Below are positions 53,201-61,999 of a stretch of 64,000 nucleotides of DNA, one piece after another (the first letter of the stretch is position 1; every line of letters begins with the position of its first letter). Made by a program: the position numbers and the translations under genes. Origin of the DNA: Bradyrhizobium sp. LTSP885 (GTDB taxonomy: Bacteria; Pseudomonadota; Alphaproteobacteria; Rhizobiales; Xanthobacteraceae); contig NZ_JYMT01000042.1 in NCBI RefSeq assembly GCF_000938305.1, positions 738,424 through 802,423 of the forward strand, written 5' to 3'. Below the pieces are notes generated by a model, which was given only the letters and a program-made list of their open reading frames with translations, had not been told where the DNA came from and searched no databases.

Positions 53201-56200
53201 GTAGATGGTCGCTGTGTTCGTCCCGGTGCCGTCCAGGCCGCTGTAGACCTGGTATTGGTCGATAGCGCCACTTGGCCAGCCGGAGCCGGTGAGGGTCTCG
53301 ACCTGCGAGCCGCCGGAGGACAGATCGTAGATGATCTGGGTGTTGGTGCCTGTTGCATCGGCGCCGGTGTACGACAGCGTCTCGCTGACGACGCCCCCGG
53401 GCAGGTTCGTAAACAGCTGTTCCGTCGAGCTGCCGTCGCCGTAGTCGGTCAGGATTTCGGTTTCGGTGCCTGTTGCGTCGGTGCCCGCGAAGTACGCGGT
53501 TTCGCTGGTGGCGCCGGTCGGCAGGTTGGTGAGCAAATCCTCCACCGAGCCGCCGGACGACAGATCGTAGATGGTCGCGGTGTTCGTCCCGCTGCCGTCC
53601 AGTCCGCTGTAAACCTGGTATTGGTCGATAGCGCCACTCGGCCAGCCGGAGCCGGTGAACGTCTCAACCTGCGAGCCGCCAGAGGACAGATCGGTGACGA
53701 TTTCGGTGTTGGTGCCTGTTGCGTCGGCGCCGGTATATGACAGCGTCTCGCTGACGACCCCGCTGGGCAGGTTCGTAAACAGTTCTTCCGTCGAGCTGCC
53801 GTCGCCGTAGTCGGTCAGGATTTCGGTTTCGGTGCCTGTTGCGTCGGTGCCCGCGAAGTACGCGGTTTCGCTGGTGGCGCCGGTCGGCAGGTTGGTGAGC
53901 AAATCCTCCACCGAGCCGCCGGACGACAAATCGTAGATGGTCGCTGTGTTCGTCCCGCTTCCGTCCAGGCCGCTGTAAACCTGGTATTGGTCGGTAGCGC
54001 CACTCGGCCAGCCGGAGCCGGTGAACGTCTCAACCTGCGAGCCACCGGACGAAAAATCGGTGATGGTCTGGGTGTGGGTGCCTGTTGCATCGGCGCCGGT
54101 ATACGACAGCGTCTCGCTGACGACCCCACTGGGCAGGTTCGTAAACAACTCGTTCGTCGAGCTGCCGTCGCTGTAGTCGGTCAGGATTTCGGTCTTGGTG
54201 CCCGTGGCGTTGGCGCCGGTGAAGTATTCAGTTTCGCTCGTGGCGCCGTTCGGCAGATTGGTGAGCAATTTCTCCACCGAGCCGCCGGCGGCGAGATTGG
54301 TGATCACGGAGGTTTCGGTTCCGGTACCGCCGGCTCCCGTGAAATTCTCGATCACCTCACTTGCGCCGCTCGGCAGGCCGGTGAACAACTGCACCTGGGA
54401 CCCGCCGGCAGAGAGGTCGAAAACATTCTCCGTGTCCGTGCCAGTGGCGTTGGCGCCGGTGAAATGCTCGTACTCGTCGACATCGCCGCTCGGCAGGCCG
54501 GTGAACAACTCCTCCACCGAACCGCCGGCCATAAGATTGGTGATCACCGAGGTTTCGGTTCCGGTGCCGCCGGCTCCAGTGAAGTTCTCGATCACCCCGC
54601 TGGCGCCGCTCGGCAGGCCGGTGAACAACTGCACCTGGGACCCGCCGGCAGAGAGGTCGAAAATAATCTCCGTGTCCGTGCCGGTGGCGTTGGCGCCGGT
54701 GAAATGCTCGTACTCGTCCGTATCGCCGCTCGGCAGGCCGGTGAACAATTCCTCCACCGAGCCACCGACGGTGAGATTGGTGATCGCGGAGGTTTCGGTG
54801 CCGGTGGCGCCGGGGCCGGTGAAATTCTCGATCACCCCGCTGGCGCCGCTCGGCAGGCTCGTGAGCAACTGCACCTGCGAGCCGCCGGCCGAAAAGTCGA
54901 AAATATTCTCTGTGTTCGTGCCGGTGGCATTGGCGCCGGTGAACCGCTTGTACTCGTCAGTATCGCCGCTCGGCAGGCCGGTGAACAATTCCTCCACGGA
55001 GCCGCCGGCGGTGAGATTGGTGATCGCCGAGGTTTCAGTGCCGGTGGCGCCGGGGCCGGTGAAATTCTCGATCACCCCGCTGGCGCCGCTCGGCAGGCCG
55101 GTGAGCAACTGCACCTGGGACCCGCCGGCGGAGAGGTTGAAAATATTCTGAGTATTCGTGCCGGTGGCGTTGGCACCGGTGAAATACTCATACTCGGCGG
55201 TATCGCCGTTCGGCAGGCCGGTGAACAACTCCTCCACCGAACCGCCGGCCGTAAGATTGACGATCGCGGAGGTTTCGGTTCCGGTGCCCCCGGCTCCAGT
55301 GAAGTTCTCGATCACCCCGCTGGCGCCGCTCGGCAGGCCGGTGAGCAACTGCACCTCGGACCCGCCGGCAGAGAGGTTGAAAATATTCTCCGTGTCGGTG
55401 CCGGTGGCGTTGGCACCGGTGAAATGCTTGTACTCGGCGGTGTCGCCGCTCGGCAGGCCGGTGAACAATTCCTGCACCGAGCCGCCAGCGGTGAGATTGG
55501 TGATCACGGAGGTTTCGGCTCCGGTGCCGTCGGGGCCGGTGAAGGTCTCGATCACCCCGCTGGTACCGCTCGGCAGTCCGGTGAACAACTGCACCTGCGA
55601 GCCGCCGGAGGTAAAGTCGATGATATTCTCTGTCACTGCGCCGGTGGCGCTTGTGCCGGAAAAGTCGGAAATCTGTTCCGACACACCGCTCGGCAATCCC
55701 GTAAAGCTCTGGTACTGCGAGCCACCGGACTGGAAATCGATCAGCGTTGCTGTGTGCGTTCCCGTGGCGTTGGCCCCGGTAAAATATTCGATCTCCCTGG
55801 TCTCGCCGGTCGGCAGATTGGCAAGAAGCTGGTCTTGTGAACCACCGGTCTGCAAATCGAGAATGATTTCGGTGACAGTCCCGGTGCCGTTGGGGCCGCT
55901 GAAATCTTCAATCTCTTTGGCGTAGCCGCTCGGCAGGCCGGACAACATGGCCACCTGCGAGCCGCCGGACTGAGTGTTGGAAATGGTCTCGGTCAGGGTG
56001 CCGGTGGCATTGGTGCCACTGAAGTCTTCGATCTCCCCGGTTACGCCAACAGGCAATCCCGTGAAGATTTGATATTGCGAGCCGCCGGACTGGAAGTTGA
56101 TCAGCGTTGCGGTGTGGGTTCCAGTGGCGTTGACCCCGGTAAAATATTCGATCTCCCTGGTCACACCGGTCGGCAGATTAGCGAGAATCTGAGCCTGTGA

Positions 56201-57427
56201 ACCACCGCCCTGCGGATCAAGAATGATTTCGGTGATAGTGCCGGTGCCGTGGGGGCCGCTGAAGACTTCAAGCTCTGCGGTGTAGCCGCTCGGCAGGCCA
56301 GACAAGATGGCTACCTGCGAGCCGCCGGACTGAAGGTTGGAAATGGTCCCGGTCAGCGCGCCGGTGGCATTGGTGCCACTGAAATTTTCGATCTCCTCGG
56401 TTACGCCGACAGGCAATCCCGTGAAGATTTGATACTGCGAGCCGCCGGACTGGAAATCGATCAGCGTTGCGGTGTGGGTTCCTGTGAGGTTGGCTCCGGT
56501 AAAATATTCGATCTCCTCGGTGTCGCCGGTCGGCAGATAAGCAAGAAGATTGACCTGTGAACCACCGGTCTGCAGATTGAAAATGGCTTCGGTGACAGTG
56601 CCCGTCGCACTGGTGCCGCTGAAGTCTTCGATCTCCCCAGTTACGCCAACAGGCAATCCCGTGAAGATTTGATATTGCGAGCCGCCGGACTGGTAATCGA
56701 TCAGCGTTGCGGTGTGGGTTCCCGTGGCGTCGGCCCCGGTAAAATACTCGATCTCCCTGGTCTCGCCTGCCGGCAGATTGGCAAGAAGCTGGGCCTGCGA
56801 ACCACCGGCCTGCAAATCGAGAATGATTTCGGTGAGTGTCCCGGTGCCGTTGGGGCCGCTGAAATCTTCGATCTCTTTGGCGTAGCCGCTCGGCAGGCCC
56901 GACAAGATGACCACTTGCGAGCCGCCGGACTGAGTGTTGGAAATGGTCTCGGTCAGGGTGCCCGTCGCATTGACGCCACTGAAGTCTTCGATCTCCTCGG
57001 TTACGCCAGCAGGCAACCCCGTGAAGATTTGATACTGCGAGCCCCCGGACTGGAAATCGATCAGCGTTGCGGTGTGGGTTCCTGTAAGATTGGCCCCGGT
57101 AAAATATTGGATATCCTCGGTGTCGCCGGTCGGCAGATAAGCAAGAAGCTCGACGAATGAACCACCGGTCTGCAAATCAAGAATGATTTCGGTGAGAGTG
57201 CCGGCGCCGTTGGTGGCGCTGAAGTCTTCGGTCTCCTTGGCGACGCCGCTCGGCAGGCCCGAATATGTGACCACCTGCGAGGCGCCGGATTGATAGTCGA
57301 TAACCGCCTCGGTCATGGTGCCGGTGGCATTGAGGCCCGTGAAATAGAAGTCCTCTTCGGCGATAGAGCTCGACGGGTTTAATACCTTCTGCTCCGAGCC
57401 GCCGGAGGGTAAATTAATAATCGTCAT
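50288..57427 (-). CDS. Giant 40-residue-repeat protein, putative type I secretion substrate
   Basis: 2379 residues. No N-terminal signal peptide. From about residue 10 to 2000 it is a tandem array of ~40-residue units of the form GGSxxQxxTGLPSG, then a variable acidic stretch, then FTGANATGT and TExIxDLxS. It is rich in Thr, Ser and Gly with almost no Cys. A Gly/Asp-rich hinge follows (about 2026-2066), then a C-terminal domain. Near residues 2181-2211 this domain has DPVFSKIDVWVDGNASG followed by DSGELVSLASLGI, a calcium-loop pattern found near the C-terminus of RTX-type exported proteins. The dedicated secretion genes lie directly upstream. I infer a surface or secreted adhesin-like protein. 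Start ATG at 57427 lacks a strong ribosome-binding site. Confidence 0.8.
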   Translation of the reverse strand: MTIINLPSGGSEQKVLNPSSSIAEEDFYFTGLNATGTMTEAVIDYQSGASQVVTYSGLPSGVAKETEDFSATNGAGTLTEIILDLQTGGSFVELLAYLPTGDTEDIQYFTGANLTGTHTATLIDFQSGGSQYQIFTGLPAGVTEEIEDFSGVNATGTLTETISNTQSGGSQVVILSGLPSGYAKEIEDFSGPNGTGTLTEIILDLQAGGSQAQLLANLPAGETREIEYFTGADATGTHTATLIDYQSGGSQYQIFTGLPVGVTGEIEDFSGTSATGTVTEAIFNLQTGGSQVNLLAYLPTGDTEEIEYFTGANLTGTHTATLIDFQSGGSQYQIFTGLPVGVTEEIENFSGTNATGALTGTISNLQSGGSQVAILSGLPSGYTAELEVFSGPHGTGTITEIILDPQGGGSQAQILANLPTGVTREIEYFTGVNATGTHTATLINFQSGGSQYQIFTGLPVGVTGEIEDFSGTNATGTLTETISNTQSGGSQVAMLSGLPSGYAKEIEDFSGPNGTGTVTEIILDLQTGGSQDQLLANLPTGETREIEYFTGANATGTHTATLIDFQSGGSQYQSFTGLPSGVSEQISDFSGTSATGAVTENIIDFTSGGSQVQLFTGLPSGTSGVIETFTGPDGTGAETSVITNLTAGGSVQELFTGLPSGDTAEYKHFTGANATGTDTENIFNLSAGGSEVQLLTGLPSGASGVIENFTGAGGTGTETSAIVNLTAGGSVEELFTGLPNGDTAEYEYFTGANATGTNTQNIFNLSAGGSQVQLLTGLPSGASGVIENFTGPGATGTETSAITNLTAGGSVEELFTGLPSGDTDEYKRFTGANATGTNTENIFDFSAGGSQVQLLTSLPSGASGVIENFTGPGATGTETSAITNLTVGGSVEELFTGLPSGDTDEYEHFTGANATGTDTEIIFDLSAGGSQVQLFTGLPSGASGVIENFTGAGGTGTETSVITNLMAGGSVEELFTGLPSGDVDEYEHFTGANATGTDTENVFDLSAGGSQVQLFTGLPSGASEVIENFTGAGGTGTETSVITNLAAGGSVEKLLTNLPNGATSETEYFTGANATGTKTEILTDYSDGSSTNELFTNLPSGVVSETLSYTGADATGTHTQTITDFSSGGSQVETFTGSGWPSGATDQYQVYSGLDGSGTNTATIYDLSSGGSVEDLLTNLPTGATSETAYFAGTDATGTETEILTDYGDGSSTEELFTNLPSGVVSETLSYTGADATGTNTEIVTDLSSGGSQVETFTGSGWPSGAIDQYQVYSGLDGSGTNTATIYDLSSGGSVEDLLTNLPTGATSETAYFAGTDATGTETEILTDYGDGSSTEQLFTNLPGGVVSETLSYTGADATGTNTQIIYDLSSGGSQVETLTGSGWPSGAIDQYQVYSGLDGTGTNTATIYDLSTGGSEEELLTNLPSGVASETVYFTGADAVGTEIEIDIVYTDSETEKFLVGTPVGVVGGTTLPAGVASETKLPNSETAYDFYSGGSEVLQTSIDPGAPSGAIDEYQVYTGVDGTGTNTATIYDLSSGGSVEYLITGLPSGATSEAEYFSRTDATGTNTQNVIDFSDGTSQIETFTGVPSVPGGALDQYQVYSGADGTGTNTATIYDLASGGSAENLITGLPSGATSETEYFSGTDATGTETETLTNNTDGTSTEGLFVNLPNGIVSETLSYSGSGATGTVTEIVFNLSSGGSKVETFANLPSGALDEVRDYSGPDGTGTNTATNYDLVSGGTITGNGDGTSTETLSTNLPSGVISETLTYSGANATGTITQDVFNLSSGGSEVETFAALPSTGLPGGALDEYQVYDGSNGSGNNIATIYDLSTGGSIEYLLTGLPSGVTSEIEYFSGTNASGTETEVLTNIYGYSTVELLTNLPSGVSSETLFYNGPNASGGLSSIDSNLSSGDSETERFYNLPTGVSNVVDHYSGADESGTLKSEIDNFSTGGSTETIYNPTSSISKIVEDFAGANATGQETQAIVLDTNDRSILVSFNYDSQGSLTGYSETEYSYNILTSTTVSGGDGGGGGDGGSDGGDGGSDGGGDGGGGDGGDGGNVGGDGGSPSRVVLGAANYDAHGHLLRSSGTVIPPAAAWQIVPAGGDGGVDPLVISTNGGPIVLVAPGKSNVLFGAQEAGTKTTTGWVGQNTGILVVESGSTVSEIENFGQLAALARKGSDVIDASDPVFSKIDVWVDGNASGPKDSGELVSLASLGITSISLASTPVTQAINGNEVTAIGSLTFADGEVEQVYDVTFGVAHTADTGGTSDQAVSSAWSVLHKSDFASETPTTLAYSADPAGGTGTVHPPWASDGQGGQGPPVGSVPPAFDLALFKNYMVSAFPQEGFSHGSIHGSDPPIALGGDNLFAPPGAPQSHK
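51540..57400 (-). repeat. Tandem 120-bp coding repeats with higher-order units
   Basis: The basic period is 120 bp (40 codons), about 49 copies. Higher-order amplification is visible. A two-unit 240-bp block (e.g. starts near 54240, 54480, 54720, 54960, 55200 and 55440) recurs nearly unchanged. A 366-bp three-unit block recurs at about 53450-53815 and 53816-54181, with a third, more diverged copy before it. The units near the N-terminus (55700-57400) form another alternating family. Confidence 0.85.
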
Positions 57428-57704
57428 CCCGGTCGCCTTTTATCGTCGTCGATGGCCGCTTGTCGTGTCGTGCGGCGTGCAAATATTGCTACGGTACAGA
57501 TAACCTCGGCGTGATCGCGCGGACCTTCACGCGCCTGATGTTGGCGACCCGCCAATGCTCTTCAAAATGATAGGCTCGTAACCGAGTCTGATGTGCTTTT
57601 TTGCCAGAGTTATGCTGTTGCAACAATAGCTTCCGGGCGCTGATCTTTTCTCATTCAGCGCACACTCCGGACGGTGCCGAGGCGGACTGAGCGCTGTGCG
57701 ACGC

Positions 57705-59138
57705 CTATCTCTCGCGAAGGCTCTCCTGCCTGTATTTGAGCAGCGGCGAAAGCAGATAGCTGATCACCCTCCGCGACCCCGTCTCGATCTCGACGGTGAC
57801 AGCCATGCCGGGCGAGAGATTGACCAGCTTGTCCTCCACCTGCATCTGCGCCCGATCGAGCGACACCCGAGCGGAATAGACCAGCTCGTGCCCGTTGGGT
57901 TCGCTGCTGCTATCGGCGCTCGTCGGTGGCTTGTTGTCCGTAGTCTTGTCCTGCTGAAAGTCGCGACTGATCGCGTCCTTCGACAAGCTCAGGACAGTCC
58001 CGTGCAGCAGGCCATATCGGGTGAAATTGAACGTGTCGATCTTGATCTCGGTCGGTTGCCCCACATACACAAAGCCGATGTCGTGATTGGACACCATCGC
58101 CTCGATCTCCAGGGGACTGTCCGTCGGCACCACCACCAGCAGGGACTGGCCCGGTGTCACCACGCCCCCCACGGTGTGGACCGCAAGCTGCTGGACGACA
58201 CCGTCGATCGGCGCCGTCAGTGATTGAAACCTGGTTCTCTGCTCGGCCTTGACGAGGTCCTGCGCAAGACCGCCGGCCTTCTGTTCGGCCTTCGCCAGTT
58301 CATCATAGAGGCTGTGGCTGTATTCTGCGACCGCCTGCGCCCGTGACGCGGCGATCGCAGCGATCGCAGCCTCGGCTTCATGACCGTGGCTCTTCTGGAC
58401 CTCCAGCTCCTGCTGCTGCTCGACCAGACTCTGCAGCTCCTGGAAATATTGCAGCTTGGAACCGTATTCGGTTTTGAGCAGGGCCGTTCGAATGTCGACG
58501 CGCTCCTGAATCACCGGGATCATCGCTCCGATCTTGTTGACGGTCGCGATGATAGTGGCGCGCTCGGCCTCTTTTTGCGTTTGCTGCGCGTCCAGCGAGG
58601 CGAGCTTGGACTTGTGCTCGGCGACCTGGTTCTGCAGGAATTTGCGCTGCATCGCGATCAGGTCGGGAGCCGCATCCGGCGGCGGGTTGAATGCCGCGAG
58701 GGGATCGCCATCCGGCGTCAGCGCCGCGCGCAGCCGTGCAATATCGAGACGGGAGGCTGTGAGGTCGCTTTGAATGTGTTCCCGCTCCGCGCCATTCATC
58801 GTCGGATCGAGCTCGATGAGGACGTCGCCGGCCTTGACGTTCACGCCGTCCTGAACATGGATGGCGCGCACAACTCCGGTCTCGAAGGGCTGGACGACCT
58901 TGCTGCGGCCGCTCGGAACGACCTTTCCCGGCGCCGAGGCGACGATATCGATCATGCCCCAGCAGGCCCACGCCAGTGCAAGGCAGAAGGCCGCGATGAT
59001 CGTTGCGCCGATGGCGCGGCCGATCGGCGACGGCGGCGTTTCGACGATTTCCAGCGCAGCCGGCAGAAACGCCAGCTCCTCCCTGTCGCGTTGGGCGGGC
59101 CTGTTCGGAAGCGGAATGATCTTGCTAGCGGACTTCAT
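57705..59138 (-). CDS. Type I secretion membrane-fusion (HlyD-family) protein
   Basis: 477 residues from the ATG at 59138, overlapping the ABC transporter stop by 14 bp. A single membrane segment (GATIIAAFCLALAWACWGMI) follows a cytoplasmic N-terminus. The periplasmic part has a lipoyl-like half motif (VVPSGRSKVVQPFETGVVRAI), a long coiled coil (about residues 150-330) and the second lipoyl/beta-barrel part (LTAPIDGVVQQLAVHTVGG). The end RRVISYLLSPLLKY is typical of HlyD/PrtE proteins. It bridges the ABC transporter to a TolC-type outer-membrane channel, which is not in the window. Confidence 0.92.
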   Translation of the reverse strand: MKSASKIIPLPNRPAQRDREELAFLPAALEIVETPPSPIGRAIGATIIAAFCLALAWACWGMIDIVASAPGKVVPSGRSKVVQPFETGVVRAIHVQDGVNVKAGDVLIELDPTMNGAEREHIQSDLTASRLDIARLRAALTPDGDPLAAFNPPPDAAPDLIAMQRKFLQNQVAEHKSKLASLDAQQTQKEAERATIIATVNKIGAMIPVIQERVDIRTALLKTEYGSKLQYFQELQSLVEQQQELEVQKSHGHEAEAAIAAIAASRAQAVAEYSHSLYDELAKAEQKAGGLAQDLVKAEQRTRFQSLTAPIDGVVQQLAVHTVGGVVTPGQSLLVVVPTDSPLEIEAMVSNHDIGFVYVGQPTEIKIDTFNFTRYGLLHGTVLSLSKDAISRDFQQDKTTDNKPPTSADSSSEPNGHELVYSARVSLDRAQMQVEDKLVNLSPGMAVTVEIETGSRRVISYLLSPLLKYRQESLRER

Positions 59139-61269
59139 GGATCCCGCTCTGCATCCGGTAAAGCTTCGCGTAACGCCCATCCCTCCTGATCAGGTCGTCG
59201 TGTGCTCCATCCTCGGTAATGCGGCCCCGCTCAATGGTGATGATCCGATCGGCGCCGCGGACGGCCGACAGGCGATGCGCGACAATGAAGACGGTTCGTC
59301 CCCTGGCGATCTGCTTCATATTCTGCTGGATGATCCGCTCGCTCTCGTAGTCGAGCGCGCTCGTCGCCTCGTCGAAGATCAGGATGCGCGGGTCGGTGAC
59401 GAGCGCGCGTGCGATCGCGACGCGCTGGCGCTGTCCGCCGGAAAGGCTGCTGCCGCGCTCGCCGACCACGGTATCGTAGCCCTCGGGCAATTCCAGAATG
59501 AACTCGTGCGCGCCGGCGAGCCGGGCCGCTGCGACAATCCGTTCGATCGGCAATGCCGGATCGGCAAGCGCAATGTTGTCGCGGACCGAACGGTTGAACA
59601 GCACGTTGTCCTGCAGCACGATACCCATCTGCCGGCGCAACCATGCGATATCGACCATCGCGAGATCGGCACCGTCGACCAGGACACGTCCGTTCTCGGG
59701 GACGTAAAGACGCTGGATAAGCTTGCCCAGCGTGCTCTTGCCGGAGCCCGAAGGACCGACGATCCCGATCACCTGGCCGGCCGGCGCACTGAAGCTCACA
59801 TCGTGCAACACTTCCGGACCGTCGAGACGGTACCGAAAGCCGACATGCTCGAAAACCACGTCGCCCCGGATCGCCGGCAGCGCGGCCCGCGCCGGATTGT
59901 AGGGCGCCTCCGTCGCGGTATTGAGAATGTCGCCAAGCCGCGCCACCGACAGGCGCGCCTGGTGGAAGTCCTGCCAGGTCTGCGCAAGGCGCAACACCGG
60001 CGCGCTGACCCGGCCAGCCAGCATATTGAACGCAACGAGTTGTCCGACGGTCATACTGCCATCGATGGCGAGCCTCGCGCCGAAATACAATGTTGCGGCC
60101 GTGACCAGCTTGCTGATGAGTTGCACGGTCTGGCTCGCCGTGTTGCCCAGCCGCGTCACGCGAAAACTCGCCGCGACGTAACCGGCAAGCTGCTCTTCCC
60201 AACGCCGTTGCATCTGCGGTTCGACCGCCATCGCCTTGAGCGTCTCCACGCCAGCAACGCTCTCGACAAGGAAAGCCTGGTTCTCGGCGCCACGCTTGAA
60301 CTTCTCGTTGATCAGCCTGCGGAACAGCGGCGTCGCGCCGGCGGAGATCGCGATGTAGGCCGGAAATGCCGCCAGCACGATTGCGGTCAGCATCGGGGAA
60401 TAGAGAAACATCACGCCCAGAAAAACGACGGTGAACGAGAGGTCGATGACGAGGGTCAGCGCCGAGCCGGTCAGGAAATTTCTGATATTCTCGAGCTCGC
60501 GGACCCGTGCCACGGAATCGCCGACGCGCCGCGCCTGGAAATATGCGATCGGCAATGCGAGCAGGTGGCGGAACAGCCGCGCTCCGAGCTCGACGTCGAT
60601 CCGGTTTGTCGTGTGGGAGAACAGATAGGTCCGCAGGATACCCAGTATCGTCTCGAAAATCGACACCGCGACAAGGCCGATCACCAGCACATCGAGCGTC
60701 GCGAGGCTGCGATGCACCAACACCTTGTCGATGACCACCTGGAAGAAGAGCGGCGAGACCAGCGCGAAGACCTGCAGGAAGAACGAGGCCACCAGCACTT
60801 CGCCGAGCAAACGCCGATATTTGTGGATGGCGCCGAGAAACCAGGTGATGTCGAAGCGGCGAGAGAGATCGATCAATCCGGCGCGTCGCGTCATCAGGAC
60901 GATGCGGCCGTCCCAGGCCGCCTCGAATTCGGCGCGGCTCATCAAGACCGGTCGCGGCGATCGCGGGGCCTGCACCAGTACCTTCTCGTCACTGACCTTG
61001 CCGATCAGGAGGAAACTGCCGTCACGCAGGGCCGCGATGCCGGGGAGCGGCGTTTGAGCAAGCCGCGTCCAGTTCGTGGTCCGGACCCGCGCCTTCAAGC
61101 CAAGATCCTTGGCGCAGCGCAGCATCTCCGGAATGCCGATGGTCGCGGTCGCGAACTGATGACGGATCTGCTGCGGGTCCGCCCCGATGCCATGGAACTG
61201 CAACAGCATCACGAGGGCGGTCAGGCCCGGATCAGCCGTCGTCGGGTGCTGGTCAACTGCTTCCGTCAT
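59125..61269 (-). CDS. Type I secretion ABC transporter with C39-like domain
   Basis: 714 residues from the ATG at 61269; an alternative TTG is at 61326. The N-terminal ~125 residues are a C39-peptidase-like domain in which the catalytic Cys position reads DPGLTALVMLLQ, so it is a non-cleaving, HlyB-type domain that docks the substrate. Six membrane segments follow, then the ATPase with Walker A GPSGSGKST, signature LSGGQRQRVAIARAL and Walker B ILIFDEATSALD. It powers export of an unprocessed C-terminal-signal substrate, most simply the giant repeat protein encoded next. Confidence 0.93.
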   Translation of the reverse strand: MTEAVDQHPTTADPGLTALVMLLQFHGIGADPQQIRHQFATATIGIPEMLRCAKDLGLKARVRTTNWTRLAQTPLPGIAALRDGSFLLIGKVSDEKVLVQAPRSPRPVLMSRAEFEAAWDGRIVLMTRRAGLIDLSRRFDITWFLGAIHKYRRLLGEVLVASFFLQVFALVSPLFFQVVIDKVLVHRSLATLDVLVIGLVAVSIFETILGILRTYLFSHTTNRIDVELGARLFRHLLALPIAYFQARRVGDSVARVRELENIRNFLTGSALTLVIDLSFTVVFLGVMFLYSPMLTAIVLAAFPAYIAISAGATPLFRRLINEKFKRGAENQAFLVESVAGVETLKAMAVEPQMQRRWEEQLAGYVAASFRVTRLGNTASQTVQLISKLVTAATLYFGARLAIDGSMTVGQLVAFNMLAGRVSAPVLRLAQTWQDFHQARLSVARLGDILNTATEAPYNPARAALPAIRGDVVFEHVGFRYRLDGPEVLHDVSFSAPAGQVIGIVGPSGSGKSTLGKLIQRLYVPENGRVLVDGADLAMVDIAWLRRQMGIVLQDNVLFNRSVRDNIALADPALPIERIVAAARLAGAHEFILELPEGYDTVVGERGSSLSGGQRQRVAIARALVTDPRILIFDEATSALDYESERIIQQNMKQIARGRTVFIVAHRLSAVRGADRIITIERGRITEDGAHDDLIRRDGRYAKLYRMQSGIHEVR

Positions 61270-61677
61270 CGCTGATGGCGGGACGACACTTCCGCCGCCC
61301 ACGAGCAAATGCTCTCCAGCGTCCAATCACATTGGGGCATATCATTCCAATCGAAAAAAACGAAAACGCAAGCGACACTGCCGCCTGTGCCGGCCCAGCC
61401 GAGCTTCCATTTCCAATCAGAGTCGGAGTTATCTGAAGCTTGCCACCCCGCAATGAAGGTCCGCAGCCCAAAACGGCTCTGCCTGAAGTAGGACCAAATT
61501 GGTGCCGAGCGTCAAGTGGCCGTGTACTACATCTTGTGCGTCTGGTTAGCGTGTTCGGATTTTCCCTGACCATCTCCGAAGGACGCCCCCGAGACACTGC
61601 TGCCTCGCGTGTAGCGGGCGAGGATGTTCGCCAGAGCGACGCGGCAATACGAAATTGATCCGCAATGTGGGTAATAG
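61270..61677. other. Intergenic region upstream of the secretion operon
   Basis: About 400 bp between tRNA-Val and the ABC transporter gene. It must hold the promoter of the minus-strand secretion operon. Several open frames overlap but none has a ribosome-binding site or recognisable product, and I see no clear promoter or terminator. Confidence 0.35.
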
Positions 61678-61754
61678 TGGTAGGCGGCGACGGATTCGAA
61701 CCGCCGACCCTCTCGGTGTAAACGAGATGCTCTAACCAGCTGAGCTAGCCGCCC
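61678..61754 (-). tRNA. tRNA-Val (TAC)
   Basis: 77 nt with an encoded CCA end. The acceptor stem GGGCGGC pairs with GCCGCCT (one G-U). The D-arm starts TAGCTCAGCTGG, the anticodon stem TCTCG / CGAGA encloses loop TTTACAC (anticodon TAC), and the T-arm has GGTTCGAATCC. Confidence 0.95.
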
Positions 61755-61916
61755 TCACCTGCCGCGCTTCTTTAGCCTCGCCGGCCCCCGCGGCGCAAGC
61801 TCGCCGGCCTCAATCCATCGGACGCTTGTTGACCCACGGCATCGCCGAGCGGCACGAGATGTGGCGCTGCGCCGTCAATCGGATGCACGCTCCGCCGGCC
61901 TACCTGCCATGCCCTT

Positions 61917-61963
61917 TGGTATCCCGAAACACCATTGTTTGGGATACCATAACGGGATATCCG
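61917..61963. promoter_or_regulatory. Palindromic operator upstream of the GntR gene
   Basis: TGGTATCCC (61917-61925) is exactly complementary to GGGATACCA (61941-61949), with a third related palindrome CGGGATATCCG at 61953-61963. The TGGT/ACCA ends resemble operators of FadR-type (GntR/FCD) regulators. The site lies 40-80 bp before the GntR start, so autoregulation of the regulator-transporter operon is likely. Confidence 0.65.
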
Positions 61964-61999
61964 TTCCGGCGACAATTCCACCTCGCTACCGAGACCGCC

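Noticed and set aside
53987..55840. A 617-codon plus-strand repetitive frame and two similar ones nearby
   Set aside because: These are the complement of the 40-residue repeats; the periodicity of the real gene keeps several frames open.
51540..57400. Regular spaced repeats that could suggest a CRISPR array
   Set aside because: The period is 120 bp, the units are continuous coding sequence without unique spacers, and no cas genes are present.
58861..61275. An 804-codon plus-strand frame opposite the type I exporter
   Set aside because: Antisense shadow of the ABC transporter and HlyD genes; the composition is not protein-like.
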